From: Streptococcus pseudopneumoniae
Lineage (GTDB): Bacteria; Bacillota; Bacilli; Lactobacillales; Streptococcaceae
Direction: 5' to 3'
Length of the DNA: 58,186 bases
Assembly: GCF_001068775.1 (NCBI RefSeq)
Contig: NZ_JWAJ01000123.1
Span: forward strand, 1 to 58,186
Shown here: positions 31,892 to 41,567 of the stretch, piece after piece
How positions within the stretch are numbered: the stretch's first letter is position 1
How the letters are laid out: every line of letters begins with the position of its first letter
Position numbers and translations under genes: made by a program
Notes under the pieces: model-generated
Seen by the model: only the letters and a program-made list of their open reading frames with translations
Told to the model about the DNA's origin: nothing
The model's database searches: none

Positions 31892-33142
31892 ATGATTGAA
31901 GTAGAAAAATGGCTTCATAGTCGGATTGGATTGAATTTTAGATCAGGATTGGGACGGATGCAAAGAGCAGTAGATTTGCTGGGGAATCCTGAGCAAACCT
32001 ATCCAATTATCCATGTGACAGGGACAAATGGCAAGGGGTCAACTATTGCTTTTATGAGGGAGCTTTTTGCTAGTCATGGAAAGAAGGTGGGGACCTTTAC
32101 TTCGCCTCATATTGTTAGCATCCATGACCGTATCTGCATTAATGGCGACCTCGTATCGGACGCAGATTTTATTCGTTTAGCAGATCAAGTCAAGACGATG
32201 GAGCAAGAACTTCTAGAAACTCACGATCAGCTATCCTTTTTTGAGTTGCTGACCTTGATTGCTTTGCTCTATTTTAAAGAGCAAGAAGTAGATTTAGTCC
32301 TACTGGAAGTTGGGATAGGTGGACTTCTTGATACTACCAATGTCGTGACAGGTGAAATTGCAATCATCACATCAATCGGCCTCGATCACCAGGAGACCTT
32401 GGGCGATAGTTTAACAGCAATTGCAGAGCAGAAGGCAGGGATTTTTAAGTTAGGCAAGTCAGCCGTTATTGCCAACTTAGCACCGGAAGCACAGATTGTT
32501 TGTCAAAAGATTTCGGAAGATTTAGGTGTGACTCTCTATCAAGCTGACAAAGATTTTTCTTTCAAATCAGGAGATTTTTCTTCTTCTCTAGCGGATTTGA
32601 CCCAATTAAAACTAGGATTGGAAGGAGCTTATCAAGAGGAAAATGCAGCTCTTGCCTTGCAGACTTTTCTACTATTTATGGTACAAAGAAACGAGAAAGT
32701 AGATCAAGAACCAGTACGTGCTGCCTTGCAAGCTACTAAATGGGCTGGAAGGCTAGAAGCTGTCACTGAGCACATTTATCTAGATGGGGCTCACAATTTA
32801 CCAGCTCTAGAGCGTTTGGTTGAGTTTATCCAGGAAAAAATTCAGCAAGGGTATCAACCTCAAATCCTATTTGGTGCCCTAAAGCGGAAAGATTATAGTG
32901 GAATGCTTACTTATTTAACAGAGCATTTACCTGATGTAGATCTCTATGTTACGAGTTTTGACTATCAGGGTTCCTTGGAAGAGCAAGACTTTGGAGATTA
33001 TACAAGCATTGCTTCATATCGAGATTTTATAGATAATTTTGAGAGTTCTGCAGAGGAGAAAGACTTGCTATTTGTGACAGGATCTCTCTATTTTATATCA
33101 GAGGTTCGCGCTTGTTTCATGGCCTCAGAGTCATTTGATTGA
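31892..33142 (+). CDS. folC: folylpolyglutamate synthase / dihydrofolate synthase
   Basis: Adds glutamate to folates or to dihydropteroate, in the Mur-ligase superfamily. The 416-aa protein shows VTGTNGKGSTIAFM (ATP P-loop, near 43), FTSPHIVSIHDRI (near 73), GIGGLLDTTN (near 148), and a C-terminal ligase domain with LDGAHNLPALERLVEF. No target peptide. A folC copy also sits in some folate operons, so this may be one of two copies. An AAGGAG site follows the terminator closely. Confidence 0.92.
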   Translation: MIEVEKWLHSRIGLNFRSGLGRMQRAVDLLGNPEQTYPIIHVTGTNGKGSTIAFMRELFASHGKKVGTFTSPHIVSIHDRICINGDLVSDADFIRLADQVKTMEQELLETHDQLSFFELLTLIALLYFKEQEVDLVLLEVGIGGLLDTTNVVTGEIAIITSIGLDHQETLGDSLTAIAEQKAGIFKLGKSAVIANLAPEAQIVCQKISEDLGVTLYQADKDFSFKSGDFSSSLADLTQLKLGLEGAYQEENAALALQTFLLFMVQRNEKVDQEPVRAALQATKWAGRLEAVTEHIYLDGAHNLPALERLVEFIQEKIQQGYQPQILFGALKRKDYSGMLTYLTEHLPDVDLYVTSFDYQGSLEEQDFGDYTSIASYRDFIDNFESSAEEKDLLFVTGSLYFISEVRACFMASESFD

Positions 33143-33228
33143 CCCTCCTATCTTTATTTGTTATAGTAGAGTTGTGGTGGCTCAGCAGGGTTATTCTGAT
33201 TTTAAGCTACTAAAAGAAAGGAGACATC

Positions 33229-33654
33229 ATGTCACTAAAAAAATTCACACTTTCTCTTGCTGCTTTGGCAAGTCTTAGTCTCTTGGTTGCTTGCTCCCCA
33301 AAAACGCAGTCAACTCCTTCCTCTCAAGCAAGTACTAGTGCAGAAGCGAGCACTAGTCAGAAATCGGAAACATCTGCTTCTAGTTCAACAGCTAGTTCAG
33401 TAACTAATATTGATGGAACCTATAAAGGGCAAGATGAGGGAGATAGCATTACTCTCGTAGTTACTGGTAATACTGGAACATGGACAGAAGTAGAACCTGA
33501 TGGCGATCAGGAAATTAAAAAGGTCACCTTCGAACCAGAGAGTCAGCGAGTCTTTATTGGAGATGATATCAAGGTTTATGTAGCTGATGGCAATCAAATG
33601 ATCATTGATGATATGGATCGCGAAATTTCTGATCGTATCGTTCTAAAAAAATAG
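33229..33654 (+). CDS. small Ser-rich lipoprotein
   Basis: A 141-aa exported protein. The signal peptide ends LLVAC (lipidated Cys near 22). A Ser/Thr/Ala-rich linker of about 40 residues follows (SSQASTSAEASTSQKSE). The C-terminal domain, from about 62 (NIDGTYKGQDEGDSITLVV) to the end, is beta-rich. Family members in the mitis group are uncharacterised. AAAGGAG precedes ATG; a strong terminator follows. Confidence 0.8.
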   Translation: MSLKKFTLSLAALASLSLLVACSPKTQSTPSSQASTSAEASTSQKSETSASSSTASSVTNIDGTYKGQDEGDSITLVVTGNTGTWTEVEPDGDQEIKKVTFEPESQRVFIGDDIKVYVADGNQMIIDDMDREISDRIVLKK

Positions 33655-33665
33655 ACATCTTTTGT

Positions 33666-33706
33666 AAGGATTTGAATCTCGTTAACACGGATTCGAGTCC
33701 TTTTTT
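33666..33706 (+). terminator. terminator after the small lipoprotein gene
   Basis: AAGGATTTGAATC (33666-33678) pairs with GATTCGAGTCCTT (33690-33702), then TTTTCT. Confidence 0.85.
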
Positions 33707-33788
33707 CTTTAATCGATTTTTGGCATAAAAAATCCATACGATTAAGGTAGCTATTTTCTACCAAAAAAGTATGGAGGGATAGTTTTTA

Positions 33789-34601
33789 TTAAAGGAACTG
33801 CTCTTGTAAAAAGTGAGCGACTCCGTCTTCTTCGTTGGTTAGTGGTAATTGCTCGTCTGCGAAAGAAAGTAGAGCGGGATTAGCATTTTTCATGGCATAT
33901 CCTCTACCTGCAAAAGAGAGCATTTCTTGGTCATTGTGTTCGTCACCAAAGGCAATCAGGTTCTGTCTGTCTATATTCATGACATTTAGAAGGTATTCAA
34001 GGGCAAAGGCCTTGTGAACACCTTTTGGAGTACATTCAAGAATGTTCAAGGGACCGCCCCAAGTATTGATATTAAGTTGATGCTTGTAAAAGCTAGTCAT
34101 CTCTTCTGCTAGTGCATATTTATCGTCTGCCCTAGTTTGTAATAAAATACAGTTAGGCCCCTTAGTCACTAAGTCAGACTTGAATTGATTTTCAGGGCGA
34201 AAGTTTTCAACACCAAACAATTTAGGATCGGCAATTTCCTTGTCTGGGGATGTAATGTAAAACTTTTTACGGTATTCACCTGCGATAAAATCGGCCTCGA
34301 TTTCCTCTTTTCGTAGAACCATATCTAAGAGATACTTTTTATCAACAGTCAGGCATTTTTCATGGGCCCAAACCTTACCAGGTAGGTGTGTAAGGGAACC
34401 ATTGAAATTGATCATAGGCGTTTCAAGTTCAAGCTGATCATAAAAATCTTTAGCCATACGATAAGGGCGACCTGTTGCAATCACGACATGGTGGCCTTTT
34501 TTAGATATTTGTTTGATAGTATCTTTGGTAAAATCCGATAGTTTACTTTCGCCGTTAAGTAAGGTTCCGTCCAAGTCGACGGCAATCATTTTTTTAGTCA
34601 T
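33789..34601 (-). CDS. Cof-type HAD phosphatase
   Basis: A 270-aa haloacid-dehalogenase hydrolase of subfamily IIB (Cof). Motif I is AVDLDGTLLN (Asp nucleophile near 8), motif II VIATGRP (near 42), and motif III-IV LIAFGDEHNDQEML (near 215). The C2 cap spans about 85-190. Such enzymes dephosphorylate sugar phosphates or pyridoxal phosphate; the substrate is unknown. It stands alone, convergent with the lipoprotein gene and divergent from the permease. Confidence 0.9.
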   Translation of the reverse strand: MTKKMIAVDLDGTLLNGESKLSDFTKDTIKQISKKGHHVVIATGRPYRMAKDFYDQLELETPMINFNGSLTHLPGKVWAHEKCLTVDKKYLLDMVLRKEEIEADFIAGEYRKKFYITSPDKEIADPKLFGVENFRPENQFKSDLVTKGPNCILLQTRADDKYALAEEMTSFYKHQLNINTWGGPLNILECTPKGVHKAFALEYLLNVMNIDRQNLIAFGDEHNDQEMLSFAGRGYAMKNANPALLSFADEQLPLTNEEDGVAHFLQEQFL

Positions 34602-34732
34602 AAGATCCTCCCGAATCTAGTTTCAGATAAGATGTTTTCTATTATATCAAAAAGCGGAGAGAAAAGCTGACTCTAAGTGAAATGCGGGAGAACAATATCT
34701 ATTAGTTTTTTTTAATTTTTAAAAAAACACCT

Positions 34733-34761
34733 TGAAAAGGTGAATGATTGATGATATAATG
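34733..34761 (+). promoter_or_regulatory. purine permease promoter
   Basis: TTGAAA, 17 bases, TATAAT just upstream of the permease gene. A short CACCTT/AAGGTG hairpin overlaps the -35. No purine-riboswitch core is visible. Confidence 0.6.
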
Positions 34762-34797
34762 GTTCTATTGTTCGTAAAATGACAAAGGAGATTAAAA

Positions 34798-36219
34798 ATG
34801 GACAAACTATTTAAACTAAAAGAGCACGGGACAGATGTCCGCACAGAGGTTCTTGCTGGTTTAACAACTTTCTTTGCAATGAGTTATATTCTCTTTGTAA
34901 ACCCTCAAATGCTTTCACAAACAGGAATGCCTGTTCAAGGTGTGTTCTTGGCTACAATCATTGGTTCTGTTGTGGGGACTTTGATGATGGCCTTCTATGC
35001 TAACTTACCATATGCGCAAGCTCCAGGTATGGGACTCAATGCCTTCTTCACATTTACCGTCGTATTTGGGATGGGTTATAAATGGCAAGAAGCTCTTGGG
35101 ATGGTCTTCATCTGTGGGATTATTTCATTGATTATTACATTGACCAATGTTCGTAAAATGATCATTGAGTCTATTCCTACAACTCTTCGTTCAGCGATTT
35201 CAGCTGGTATTGGGGTTTTCCTTGCTTATGTTGGGATTAAGAATGCTGGTCTCTTGAAATTCTCGATTGACCCGGGTACTTATACAGTAGCAGGTGAAGG
35301 AGCAGATAAGGCTCAAGCAGCACTTACTGCAAACTCAGCAGCTGTTCCAGGATTGGTAGATTTCAACACGCCAGCTGTCTTGGTAGCTCTTGCAGGTCTT
35401 GCCATTACTATCTTCTTCGTTGTTAAGGGGATCAAAGGTGGTATCATCCTTTCTATTTTGACAACGACAGTTCTTGCCATTGCTGTTGGTCTTGTTGATT
35501 TGTCTAGCATTGACTTTGCAAGCAACAATCTTTCATCAGCAGTTAACGATCTAGGAACTTTGTTTGGTGCTGCTCTTGGGTCAGAAGGTTTGGGTTCTTT
35601 GATTTCAAACACTTCTCGTTTGCCAGAAACCTTGATGGCCATTCTTGCTTTCTCATTGACAGATATTTTTGATACTATCGGTACTCTTATTGGTACTGGT
35701 GAAAAAGTTGGTATCATTGCGACAAGTGGTGAAAACAATGAGTCAGCTAAATTGGATAAAGCTCTCTACTCTGACTTAGTTGCAACTTCAGTAGGTGCCA
35801 TTGCAGGTACTTCAAACGTTACAACTTATGTTGAGTCTGCAGCAGGTATCGGTGCTGGTGGGCGTACTGGTTTGACAGCTTTGGTTGTTGCCATCTGTTT
35901 TGCTCTATCAAGCTTCTTTAGCCCACTTCTAGCAATCGTTCCAACAGCTGCAACTGCACCAATTTTGATCATCGTTGGAATTATGATGCTCTCTAACTTG
36001 AAAAACATTCCTTGGGATGATATGGCTGAAGCTGTTCCAGCTTTCTTCACATCTATCTTTATGGGATTCAGCTACTCAATTACACAAGGGATTGCCGTTG
36101 GTTTCTTAACTTATACTTTGACGAAGGTTGTCAAAGGTCAAGTGAAAGATGTGCATGTCATGATTTGGATTTTGGATGCCTTGTTTATCTTGAACTACAT
36201 CAGTATGGCTCTTAACTAA
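34798..36219 (+). CDS. NCS2-family purine permease (AzgA/PbuG type)
   Basis: A 473-aa membrane protein with about 12-14 helices. It imports adenine, guanine or hypoxanthine with protons. Conserved blocks: GLTTFFAMSYILFVNP (near 20), APGMGLNAFFTFTVVFGMGY (near 75), SLTDIFDTIGTLIGTGEKVG (near 285), and SNVTTYVESAAGIGAGGRTGL (near 340). This is the AzgA/PbuG branch, not the xanthine/uracil branch. It has a strong terminator and its own promoter. Confidence 0.9.
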   Translation: MDKLFKLKEHGTDVRTEVLAGLTTFFAMSYILFVNPQMLSQTGMPVQGVFLATIIGSVVGTLMMAFYANLPYAQAPGMGLNAFFTFTVVFGMGYKWQEALGMVFICGIISLIITLTNVRKMIIESIPTTLRSAISAGIGVFLAYVGIKNAGLLKFSIDPGTYTVAGEGADKAQAALTANSAAVPGLVDFNTPAVLVALAGLAITIFFVVKGIKGGIILSILTTTVLAIAVGLVDLSSIDFASNNLSSAVNDLGTLFGAALGSEGLGSLISNTSRLPETLMAILAFSLTDIFDTIGTLIGTGEKVGIIATSGENNESAKLDKALYSDLVATSVGAIAGTSNVTTYVESAAGIGAGGRTGLTALVVAICFALSSFFSPLLAIVPTAATAPILIIVGIMMLSNLKNIPWDDMAEAVPAFFTSIFMGFSYSITQGIAVGFLTYTLTKVVKGQVKDVHVMIWILDALFILNYISMALN

Positions 36220-36232
36220 TGATAAAAACTAA

Positions 36233-36259
36233 AAAAAGAGGGGAGTCTCCCCTTTTTTT
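36233..36259 (+). terminator. purine permease terminator
   Basis: AAAAAG-AGGGGA-gtc-TCCCCT-TTTTTT, 14 bases after the stop. Confidence 0.9.
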
Positions 36260-36293
36260 GTTGATGGAAATATCACAAAATAAAACTTTTTGG

Positions 36294-36299
36294 TATAAT
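36294..36299 (+). promoter_or_regulatory. tsaE promoter giving a probable leaderless mRNA
   Basis: Extended -10 TTTGG-TATAAT at 36294-36299. The only good Met start (36306) lies 7 bases after it, where transcription should begin. Confidence 0.65.
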
Positions 36300-36305
36300 A
36301 AGTAC

Positions 36306-36749
36306 ATGTACACAAAAAATGAAGATGAGTTGATTGCACTTGGAGAAAAGCTAGGGCACTTGTTAGAAAAAAATGATGTATTGATTTTGACTGGTGAGTT
36401 AGGTGCTGGGAAAACAACGCTAACAAAGGGTCTGGCTAAGGGATTAGGCATTCATCAAATGATTAAGAGTCCTACTTATACCATTGTTCGAGAATATGAA
36501 GGACGTCTACCCCTGTATCACTTGGATGTTTATCGTATCGAAGGGGATGCAGATTCTATCGATTTGGACGAATTTCTTTTTGGATCAGGTGTAACGGTTA
36601 TTGAGTGGGGACATCTATTGGGTGAGGATCTCCCTTCAGATTATCTGGAGTTAGAAATCCTAAAAAAAGATGAGGGGCGAGAAATGCTCTTTCATGCTCA
36701 TGGTCAAAGGGCAACAGAACTTTTGAAAGGATTGACGGATGGAGTATGA
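36306..36749 (+). CDS. tsaE: tRNA threonylcarbamoyladenosine biosynthesis ATPase TsaE
   Basis: A 147-aa P-loop ATPase that works with TsaB-TsaD to make the t6A base at position 37 of ANN-decoding tRNAs. Walker A is LTGELGAGKTTLTKGLAKGL (near 32). The family block is IKSPTYTIVREYEG, followed by LYHLDVYRI and VTVIEWGHLLGEDLP. ATG 36306 is right behind a -10 box, implying a leaderless message; the upstream extension runs through the permease terminator. It overlaps the GNAT gene by 11 bases and heads the tsaE-GNAT-lytR run. Confidence 0.93.
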   Translation: MYTKNEDELIALGEKLGHLLEKNDVLILTGELGAGKTTLTKGLAKGLGIHQMIKSPTYTIVREYEGRLPLYHLDVYRIEGDADSIDLDEFLFGSGVTVIEWGHLLGEDLPSDYLELEILKKDEGREMLFHAHGQRATELLKGLTDGV

Positions 36750-37260
36750 TCTTTTAATCCGTGAAGCGGAAACCCAGGATGCTTCAGAAGTCATTACTCT
36801 CTTAGATCAAATTGGTCAAGAGTCTAATTTTACCAGTCTGGATGAAAATGGGATTGCAATGACTGAGTCTGAAATGCAACATTTTTTGGATAAGCAGGCC
36901 CAGTCGGATAATCAAATTACCCTACTCGCTTTTTTGAATGATGAGTTAGTAGGAATCATCAATACAACAGCTGATCAACGTCCGCGAGTCCGTCATATTG
37001 GAGATGTCTTTTTAGGAATAAAAAAAGCTTACTGGGGAAATGGTCTCGGTAGTATCTTGTTGGAAGAAACTATTGAATGGGCCAAATCAAGTGGTAGTAT
37101 TCGACGATTACAATTGACAGTTCAAAAAAGAAATCTTGCTGCGGTGCATCTGTATGAAAAAATGGGCTTTATCATAGAAGGATTACAGGAACGTGGTGCT
37201 TGTATAGAAGGAGGAGAGTTTCTAGATGTTTACCTAATGGGTCAACTGATAGACGAATAA
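36739..37260 (+). CDS. GNAT N-acetyltransferase
   Basis: A 173-aa acetyltransferase. The acetyl-CoA-binding block is GIKKAYWGNGLGSILLEETI (about 95-114), and LQLTVQKRNLAAVHLYEKMGF matches the C-terminal GNAT motif. The substrate is unknown. Some relatives are RimI/RimJ-like. It overlaps tsaE by 11 bases and is 4 bases before lytR, so the three are translationally linked. This cluster is conserved in streptococci. Confidence 0.87.
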   Translation: MEYDLLIREAETQDASEVITLLDQIGQESNFTSLDENGIAMTESEMQHFLDKQAQSDNQITLLAFLNDELVGIINTTADQRPRVRHIGDVFLGIKKAYWGNGLGSILLEETIEWAKSSGSIRRLQLTVQKRNLAAVHLYEKMGFIIEGLQERGACIEGGEFLDVYLMGQLIDE

Positions 37261-37264
37261 GAGT

Positions 37265-38302
37265 ATGGTAAAAAAAATAATTGGAATGTTTTTAGGTTTG
37301 GTCCTTGTGACAGTGCTTGGTGTGGGAGCTTATGCCTATACGATCTACCAACAGAGTACACAGACTTTGGCTAAAACCTATAAAAAAATCGGTGAAGAAA
37401 CCAAGGTCATTGAAGCGACCGAACCTCTGACGATTTTGCTTATGGGCGTGGACACTGGGAATGTTGAACGTACAGATCCATGGGCTGGTAATAGTGATTC
37501 AATGATCTTGGTCACAGTGAATCCTAAAACTAAGAAGACAGTCATGATGAGTTTGGAGCGTGATATTCTCACACAAATCCAGCAACCAGATGGTAGTGTA
37601 ATGGAGGCTAAACTCAATGCCGCCTATGCTAATGGTGGTGCAGAGCTGGCTATTTCAACTATTGAAAAGATGATGAATATCCACATCGACCGTTATGTGA
37701 TGGTCAATATGCATGGTCTTCAAAGAATGGTTGATGCCGTAGGTGGTATTACAGTGAACAATACACTTGGCTTCCCAATCTCTATTCAAGATCAGGAACC
37801 TTTTAACACGATTTCGATTGGAGTCGGTGAGCAAACCCTCAATGGTGACGAAGCCCTTGTTTATTCACGCATGCGTTATCAGGATCCTGAAGGGGACTAT
37901 GGTCGTCAAAAACGTCAGCGTGAAGTGATTCAAAAGGTTGTCGAGAAGATTCTTAGTTTGAATAGTGTGAGTCATTATCAAGAGATTCTGAAGGCTCTTA
38001 GCGATAATATGCAGACAAATATCGAAATTACAACGACAACGATTCCTCAGTTGATGGGTTATCAAGATTCATTTAAAAATATTGAGTCTCAACAATTGCG
38101 TGGAGAAGATGCAATGCTTCAAGGGACATCTTACCAAATCGTGACATCTGAGCATATGTTAGAGATGCAAAATCTTTTACGCCGTTCGCTCGGGCAACCA
38201 GAGGTTACGAATTTGGAGACTAATGTAGTCTTGTATGAGAATCTTTATGGTCAGGGTCAGTTGCCTCAATCTACTAGTGTTGCAGTAGAAGAATTAGAAT
38301 AA
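37265..38302 (+). CDS. lytR: LytR-CpsA-Psr (LCP) family wall-polymer transferase
   Basis: A 345-aa type II membrane protein. One N-terminal helix (IIGMFLGLVLVTVLGVGAYAY) anchors an extracellular LCP domain. Signature parts are ILLMGVDTGNVERTDPWAGN, SDSMILVTVNPKTKKTVMMS, LERDILTQI and EALVYSRMRYQDPEGDYGRQKRQREVIQ. LCP enzymes transfer teichoic acid or capsule polymers from undecaprenyl phosphate to peptidoglycan. It ends the tsaE operon. The name LytR is by location and fold; several LCP paralogues exist per genome. Confidence 0.92.
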   Translation: MVKKIIGMFLGLVLVTVLGVGAYAYTIYQQSTQTLAKTYKKIGEETKVIEATEPLTILLMGVDTGNVERTDPWAGNSDSMILVTVNPKTKKTVMMSLERDILTQIQQPDGSVMEAKLNAAYANGGAELAISTIEKMMNIHIDRYVMVNMHGLQRMVDAVGGITVNNTLGFPISIQDQEPFNTISIGVGEQTLNGDEALVYSRMRYQDPEGDYGRQKRQREVIQKVVEKILSLNSVSHYQEILKALSDNMQTNIEITTTTIPQLMGYQDSFKNIESQQLRGEDAMLQGTSYQIVTSEHMLEMQNLLRRSLGQPEVTNLETNVVLYENLYGQGQLPQSTSVAVEELE

Positions 38303-38381
38303 TAGGAGACTATCCATCAAATCGTAGGAATTTTCCTGCGATTTTTTCAAAGAAATCCGAATAGGTAAGTAGGAGGAAAAA

Positions 38382-39650
38382 ATGAAAGCAGAAATTATAG
38401 CTGTCGGGACAGAGATTTTAACGGGTCAGATTGTCAATACCAATGCTCAATTTTTGTCTGAAAAGTTGGCTGAAATTGGCGTGGATGTCTATTTTCAGAC
38501 TGCTGTGGGAGATAATGAAAGTCGTCTCTTATCTTTGTTGGAGCTCGCTAGCAATCGTAGCAATCTGGTCATTCTAACGGGAGGTTTGGGTCCGACGGAA
38601 GATGACTTGACCAAGCAAACTGTGGCCAAATTTTTGGGCCGAGATTTGGTTTTTGATCCTCAAGCTCAGGCTAAACTAGATCGTTTTTTTGCTCAAAGAC
38701 CAGACTATGCTCGTACTCCTAACAACGAGCGCCAAGCGCAAATCATCCAAGGTGCGACCCCGCTACCAAATGAAACGGGTCTAGCAGTAGGTGGCATGAT
38801 TGAAGTGGCTGGGGTAACCTACGTCGTTCTACCAGGACCTCCAAGTGAATTGAAACCTATGGTCTTAAATGAGCTGCTTCCGAGATTGACAACGGGCTCT
38901 AAACTCTATTCACGTGTGTTGCGTTTCTTTGGGATTGGTGAGAGCCAGTTAGTGACCATTCTATCAGATTTAATTGACCAGCAGACAGATCCAACTTTGG
39001 CACCTTATGCTAAAACTGGGGAAGTGACCCTTCGCTTATCGACCAAGGCTAAGAGTCAAGAAGAAGCGGATCGTGTTCTAGATGCTCTAGAACAAAAAAT
39101 CCTTGAAAAAGAAACCTTTGAGGGTGTTTCACTTCGAGAAATTTGCTATGGCTATGGGGAAGAAACCAGCTTGGCTAGCCTGGTAGTAGAAGAGTTGAAA
39201 AAGCAAAAGAAAACCATCACTGCAGCAGAAAGCTTGACTGCAGGTCTTTTTCAAGCTACTTTGGCAGATTTTTCAGGTGTGTCTGCTATTTTTAAAGGTG
39301 GTTTTGTGACTTATAGCCTTGAAGAAAAAGCAAAAATGCTTGATATTCCACAGGCTGAATTGGAAAAATATGGAGTTGTATCGGCTTTTACTGCTGAAAA
39401 AATGGCTGAACAAGCGCGCATCCAAACCCAGTCAGATTTTGGAATTAGTTTGACGGGAGTAGCTGGGCCAGATAGTCTAGAAGGACATCCAGCAGGTACA
39501 GTCTTTATTGCTTTAGCGCAAGCTTCGGGTACAGAAGTTATCCAGGCTAATATCGCAGGTAGAAGTCGTGCAGATGTGCGAGAAATTGCAGTCTTACATG
39601 CCTTTAACCTAGTTCGCAAAGCTTTATTAAGTGCTGGAGATTTGTTATAA
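38382..39650 (+). CDS. cinA: competence/damage-inducible protein CinA
   Basis: A 422-aa protein. The N-terminal MoCF-like domain ([43 protein letters not shown]) spans about 1-170. The C-terminal CinA domain ([53 protein letters not shown]) is an NMN deamidase in characterised homologues. In pneumococcus CinA brings RecA to the membrane during competence. The gene is 41 bases before recA. No 8-bp cin-box (TACGAATA) is evident upstream. Confidence 0.94.
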   Translation: MKAEIIAVGTEILTGQIVNTNAQFLSEKLAEIGVDVYFQTAVGDNESRLLSLLELASNRSNLVILTGGLGPTEDDLTKQTVAKFLGRDLVFDPQAQAKLDRFFAQRPDYARTPNNERQAQIIQGATPLPNETGLAVGGMIEVAGVTYVVLPGPPSELKPMVLNELLPRLTTGSKLYSRVLRFFGIGESQLVTILSDLIDQQTDPTLAPYAKTGEVTLRLSTKAKSQEEADRVLDALEQKILEKETFEGVSLREICYGYGEETSLASLVVEELKKQKKTITAAESLTAGLFQATLADFSGVSAIFKGGFVTYSLEEKAKMLDIPQAELEKYGVVSAFTAEKMAEQARIQTQSDFGISLTGVAGPDSLEGHPAGTVFIALAQASGTEVIQANIAGRSRADVREIAVLHAFNLVRKALLSAGDLL

Positions 39651-39691
39651 TAGAAGAAGGTCTAAGGACTATTAGAATACAGGAGAATAAA

Positions 39692-40846
39692 ATGGCGAAA
39701 AAACCAACAAAAAAATTAGACGAAATTGGCAAAAAATTTGGTGCTGATCGTGAAAAAGCCTTGAACGATGCCCTTAAATTGATCGAAAAAGACTTCGGTA
39801 AGGGGTCAATCATGCGCTTGGGTGAGCGTGCCGAGCAAAAGGTCCAAGTGATGAGCTCAGGTTCTTTGGCTCTTGATATTGCACTCGGATCAGGTGGTTA
39901 TCCAAAGGGACGTATCATTGAAATCTACGGACCAGAATCATCAGGTAAGACAACAGTTGCCCTTCATGCGGTAGCGCAAGCCCAAAAAGAAGGCGGAATT
40001 GCTGCCTTTATCGATGCAGAGCACGCTCTTGATCCAGCCTATGCAGCAGCGCTTGGAGTTAATATCGATGAATTGCTCTTGTCACAACCAGACTCAGGGG
40101 AGCAAGGTCTTGAAATTGCTGGGAAATTGATTGACTCAGGTGCGGTTGACCTTGTTGTTATCGACTCAGTTGCAGCTCTTGTGCCTCGTGCGGAAATTGA
40201 TGGTGATATCGGAGATAGCCACGTTGGTCTTCAAGCTCGTATGATGAGCCAGGCTATGCGTAAACTCGGGGCTTCTATTAACAAGACAAAGACAATTGCT
40301 ATCTTCATCAACCAGTTGCGTGAAAAAGTAGGGGTTATGTTTGGAAATCCAGAAACAACTCCTGGTGGACGCGCCCTTAAATTCTATGCTTCAGTCCGTT
40401 TGGATGTGCGTGGAAGTACACAAATCAAGGGAACTGGTGACCAAAAAGATACGAGCGTAGGTAAGGAAACCAAGATTAAGGTTGTTAAAAACAAGGTAGC
40501 TCCACCATTCAAAGAAGCCTTTGTTGAAATCATGTATGGTGAAGGGATTTCAAGAACTGGTGAGCTTTTGAAGATTGCAAGTGATCTTGACATCATCAAG
40601 AAAGCAGGAGCATGGTACTCTTATAAAGACGAAAAGATCGGTCAAGGTTCTGAAAATGCTAAGAAATACTTGGCAGATCATCCAGAAATCTTTGACGAGA
40701 TTGACCACCAAGTTCGTGTCAAGTTTGGCTTGATTGAAGATGATGCAGTGGCCGATGAAAAAGTTGCACCTGTGGAATCAGAAGTAGCTAATCAAGAAGT
40801 GACTCTTGACCTTGGCGATGAGCTTGAAATCGAAATTGAAGATTAA
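39692..40846 (+). CDS. recA: recombinase RecA
   Basis: A 384-aa strand-exchange ATPase. Walker A is [12 protein letters not shown] (near 75), the MAW motif follows, and Walker B is [16 protein letters not shown]. Loop L2 carries [20 protein letters not shown], and the C-terminus is acidic ([13 protein letters not shown]). Full length. A leader hairpin is not evident. It is cotranscribed with cinA in the streptococcal pattern, and a terminator follows directly. dinF and lytA, the usual pneumococcal followers, are absent. Confidence 0.97.
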   Translation: MAKKPTKKLDEIGKKFGADREKALNDALKLIEKDFGKGSIMRLGERAEQKVQVMSSGSLALDIALGSGGYPKGRIIEIYGPESSGKTTVALHAVAQAQKEGGIAAFIDAEHALDPAYAAALGVNIDELLLSQPDSGEQGLEIAGKLIDSGAVDLVVIDSVAALVPRAEIDGDIGDSHVGLQARMMSQAMRKLGASINKTKTIAIFINQLREKVGVMFGNPETTPGGRALKFYASVRLDVRGSTQIKGTGDQKDTSVGKETKIKVVKNKVAPPFKEAFVEIMYGEGISRTGELLKIASDLDIIKKAGAWYSYKDEKIGQGSENAKKYLADHPEIFDEIDHQVRVKFGLIEDDAVADEKVAPVESEVANQEVTLDLGDELEIEIED

Positions 40847-40851
40847 AAAGT

Positions 40852-40878
40852 AAAAGTGGTGGAGGCATCCCCACTTTT
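40852..40878 (+). terminator. recA terminator
   Basis: AAAAGTGG (40852-40859) pairs with CCACTTTT (40871-40878), followed by TC. It lies 6 bases after the recA stop. Confidence 0.85.
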
Positions 40879-41017
40879 TCTGTTATCTTGGACTAAAGAA
40901 CTGAAACAATGAGGGGATATAGTTTGCTAAAACTAGAATCTTCTGATAAAAATTAGCAAGACTATTGAAAAAGATTTGATGATAAATTAAAAGAAAAATT
41001 AGTATAAGGAGATTCTT

Positions 41018-41212
41018 ATGGAAAAACGTTTAGTTCGTAATGTTCAAGATAAAAAAATTGCTGGTGTTTGTGCAGGTCTTGCTGACTACTTAGATATTGA
41101 TGTAACGCTTGTTCGTGGACTTTGGATTCTTTTCACATTGCTAGGTGGATCAGGAATTCTTGCTTACCTCATGCTTTGGCTCATCATGCCAGAAGCTGGA
41201 ACAGAAGCGTAA
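41018..41212 (+). CDS. small PspC-domain protein
   Basis: A 64-aa protein, MEKRLVRNVQDKKIAGVCAG onward, matching the PspC domain (Pfam 04024): a conserved basic start, GVCAGLADYLDIDVTLVRGL, then one hydrophobic helix (WILFTLLGGSGILAYLMLWL). Such proteins are membrane-stress regulators in phage-shock systems; this is a single-domain copy. AAGGAG precedes ATG. It has its own region after the recA terminator and is followed by a repeat. Confidence 0.85.
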   Translation: MEKRLVRNVQDKKIAGVCAGLADYLDIDVTLVRGLWILFTLLGGSGILAYLMLWLIMPEAGTEA

Positions 41213-41247
41213 ACTTAGTGCATCTTTATGAGACAAATCATGATAAG

Positions 41248-41422
41248 AGAGTGGGACAGAAATCGGTAATTCGTTAGAATTCGATTTCGTCGTCCCACCT
41301 CCGCACAGTTGAGTAGGGTTGTAAAAGCTGATGAAATCAGCGTAGTAGAGCCCACTCAACCACTGCGTCTTGCTCAACAATCCAAAGACAATTGAGAGGC
41401 TAGGACTTTTGTCCCAGTCCCT
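41248..41422. repeat. MITE-like dispersed repeat
   Basis: Starts AGAGTGGGACAGAAATCG and ends, on the opposite strand, GGGACTGGGACAAAAGTCC, giving imperfect terminal inverted repeats about 175 bases apart. Within it GTGGGAC pairs with GTCCCAC and AGAAATCG with CGATTTC. The sequence type is familiar from many mitis-group intergenic regions, but I cannot assign a named family. No open frame is credible. Confidence 0.55.
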
Positions 41423-41483
41423 TATTTGTGATATGCGGTGATAATTTTTTCCAAGTTTTCATCTTATTTCGGAATCACAAAAA

Positions 41484-41506
41484 AATCACCTGTAGTGCAG
41501 GTGATT
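41484..41506 (-). terminator. terminator of the minus-strand GNAT gene
   Basis: AATCACCTG-tagtg-CAGGTGATT. On the minus strand it is followed by TTTTTTG, so it closes the GNAT gene at 41568. Confidence 0.8.
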
Positions 41507-41567
41507 GGAGATTCATTGTAGAGAAATTTGCAGTTTCTTACTGGGAAGTTAAAGACTGCAGTATAGG

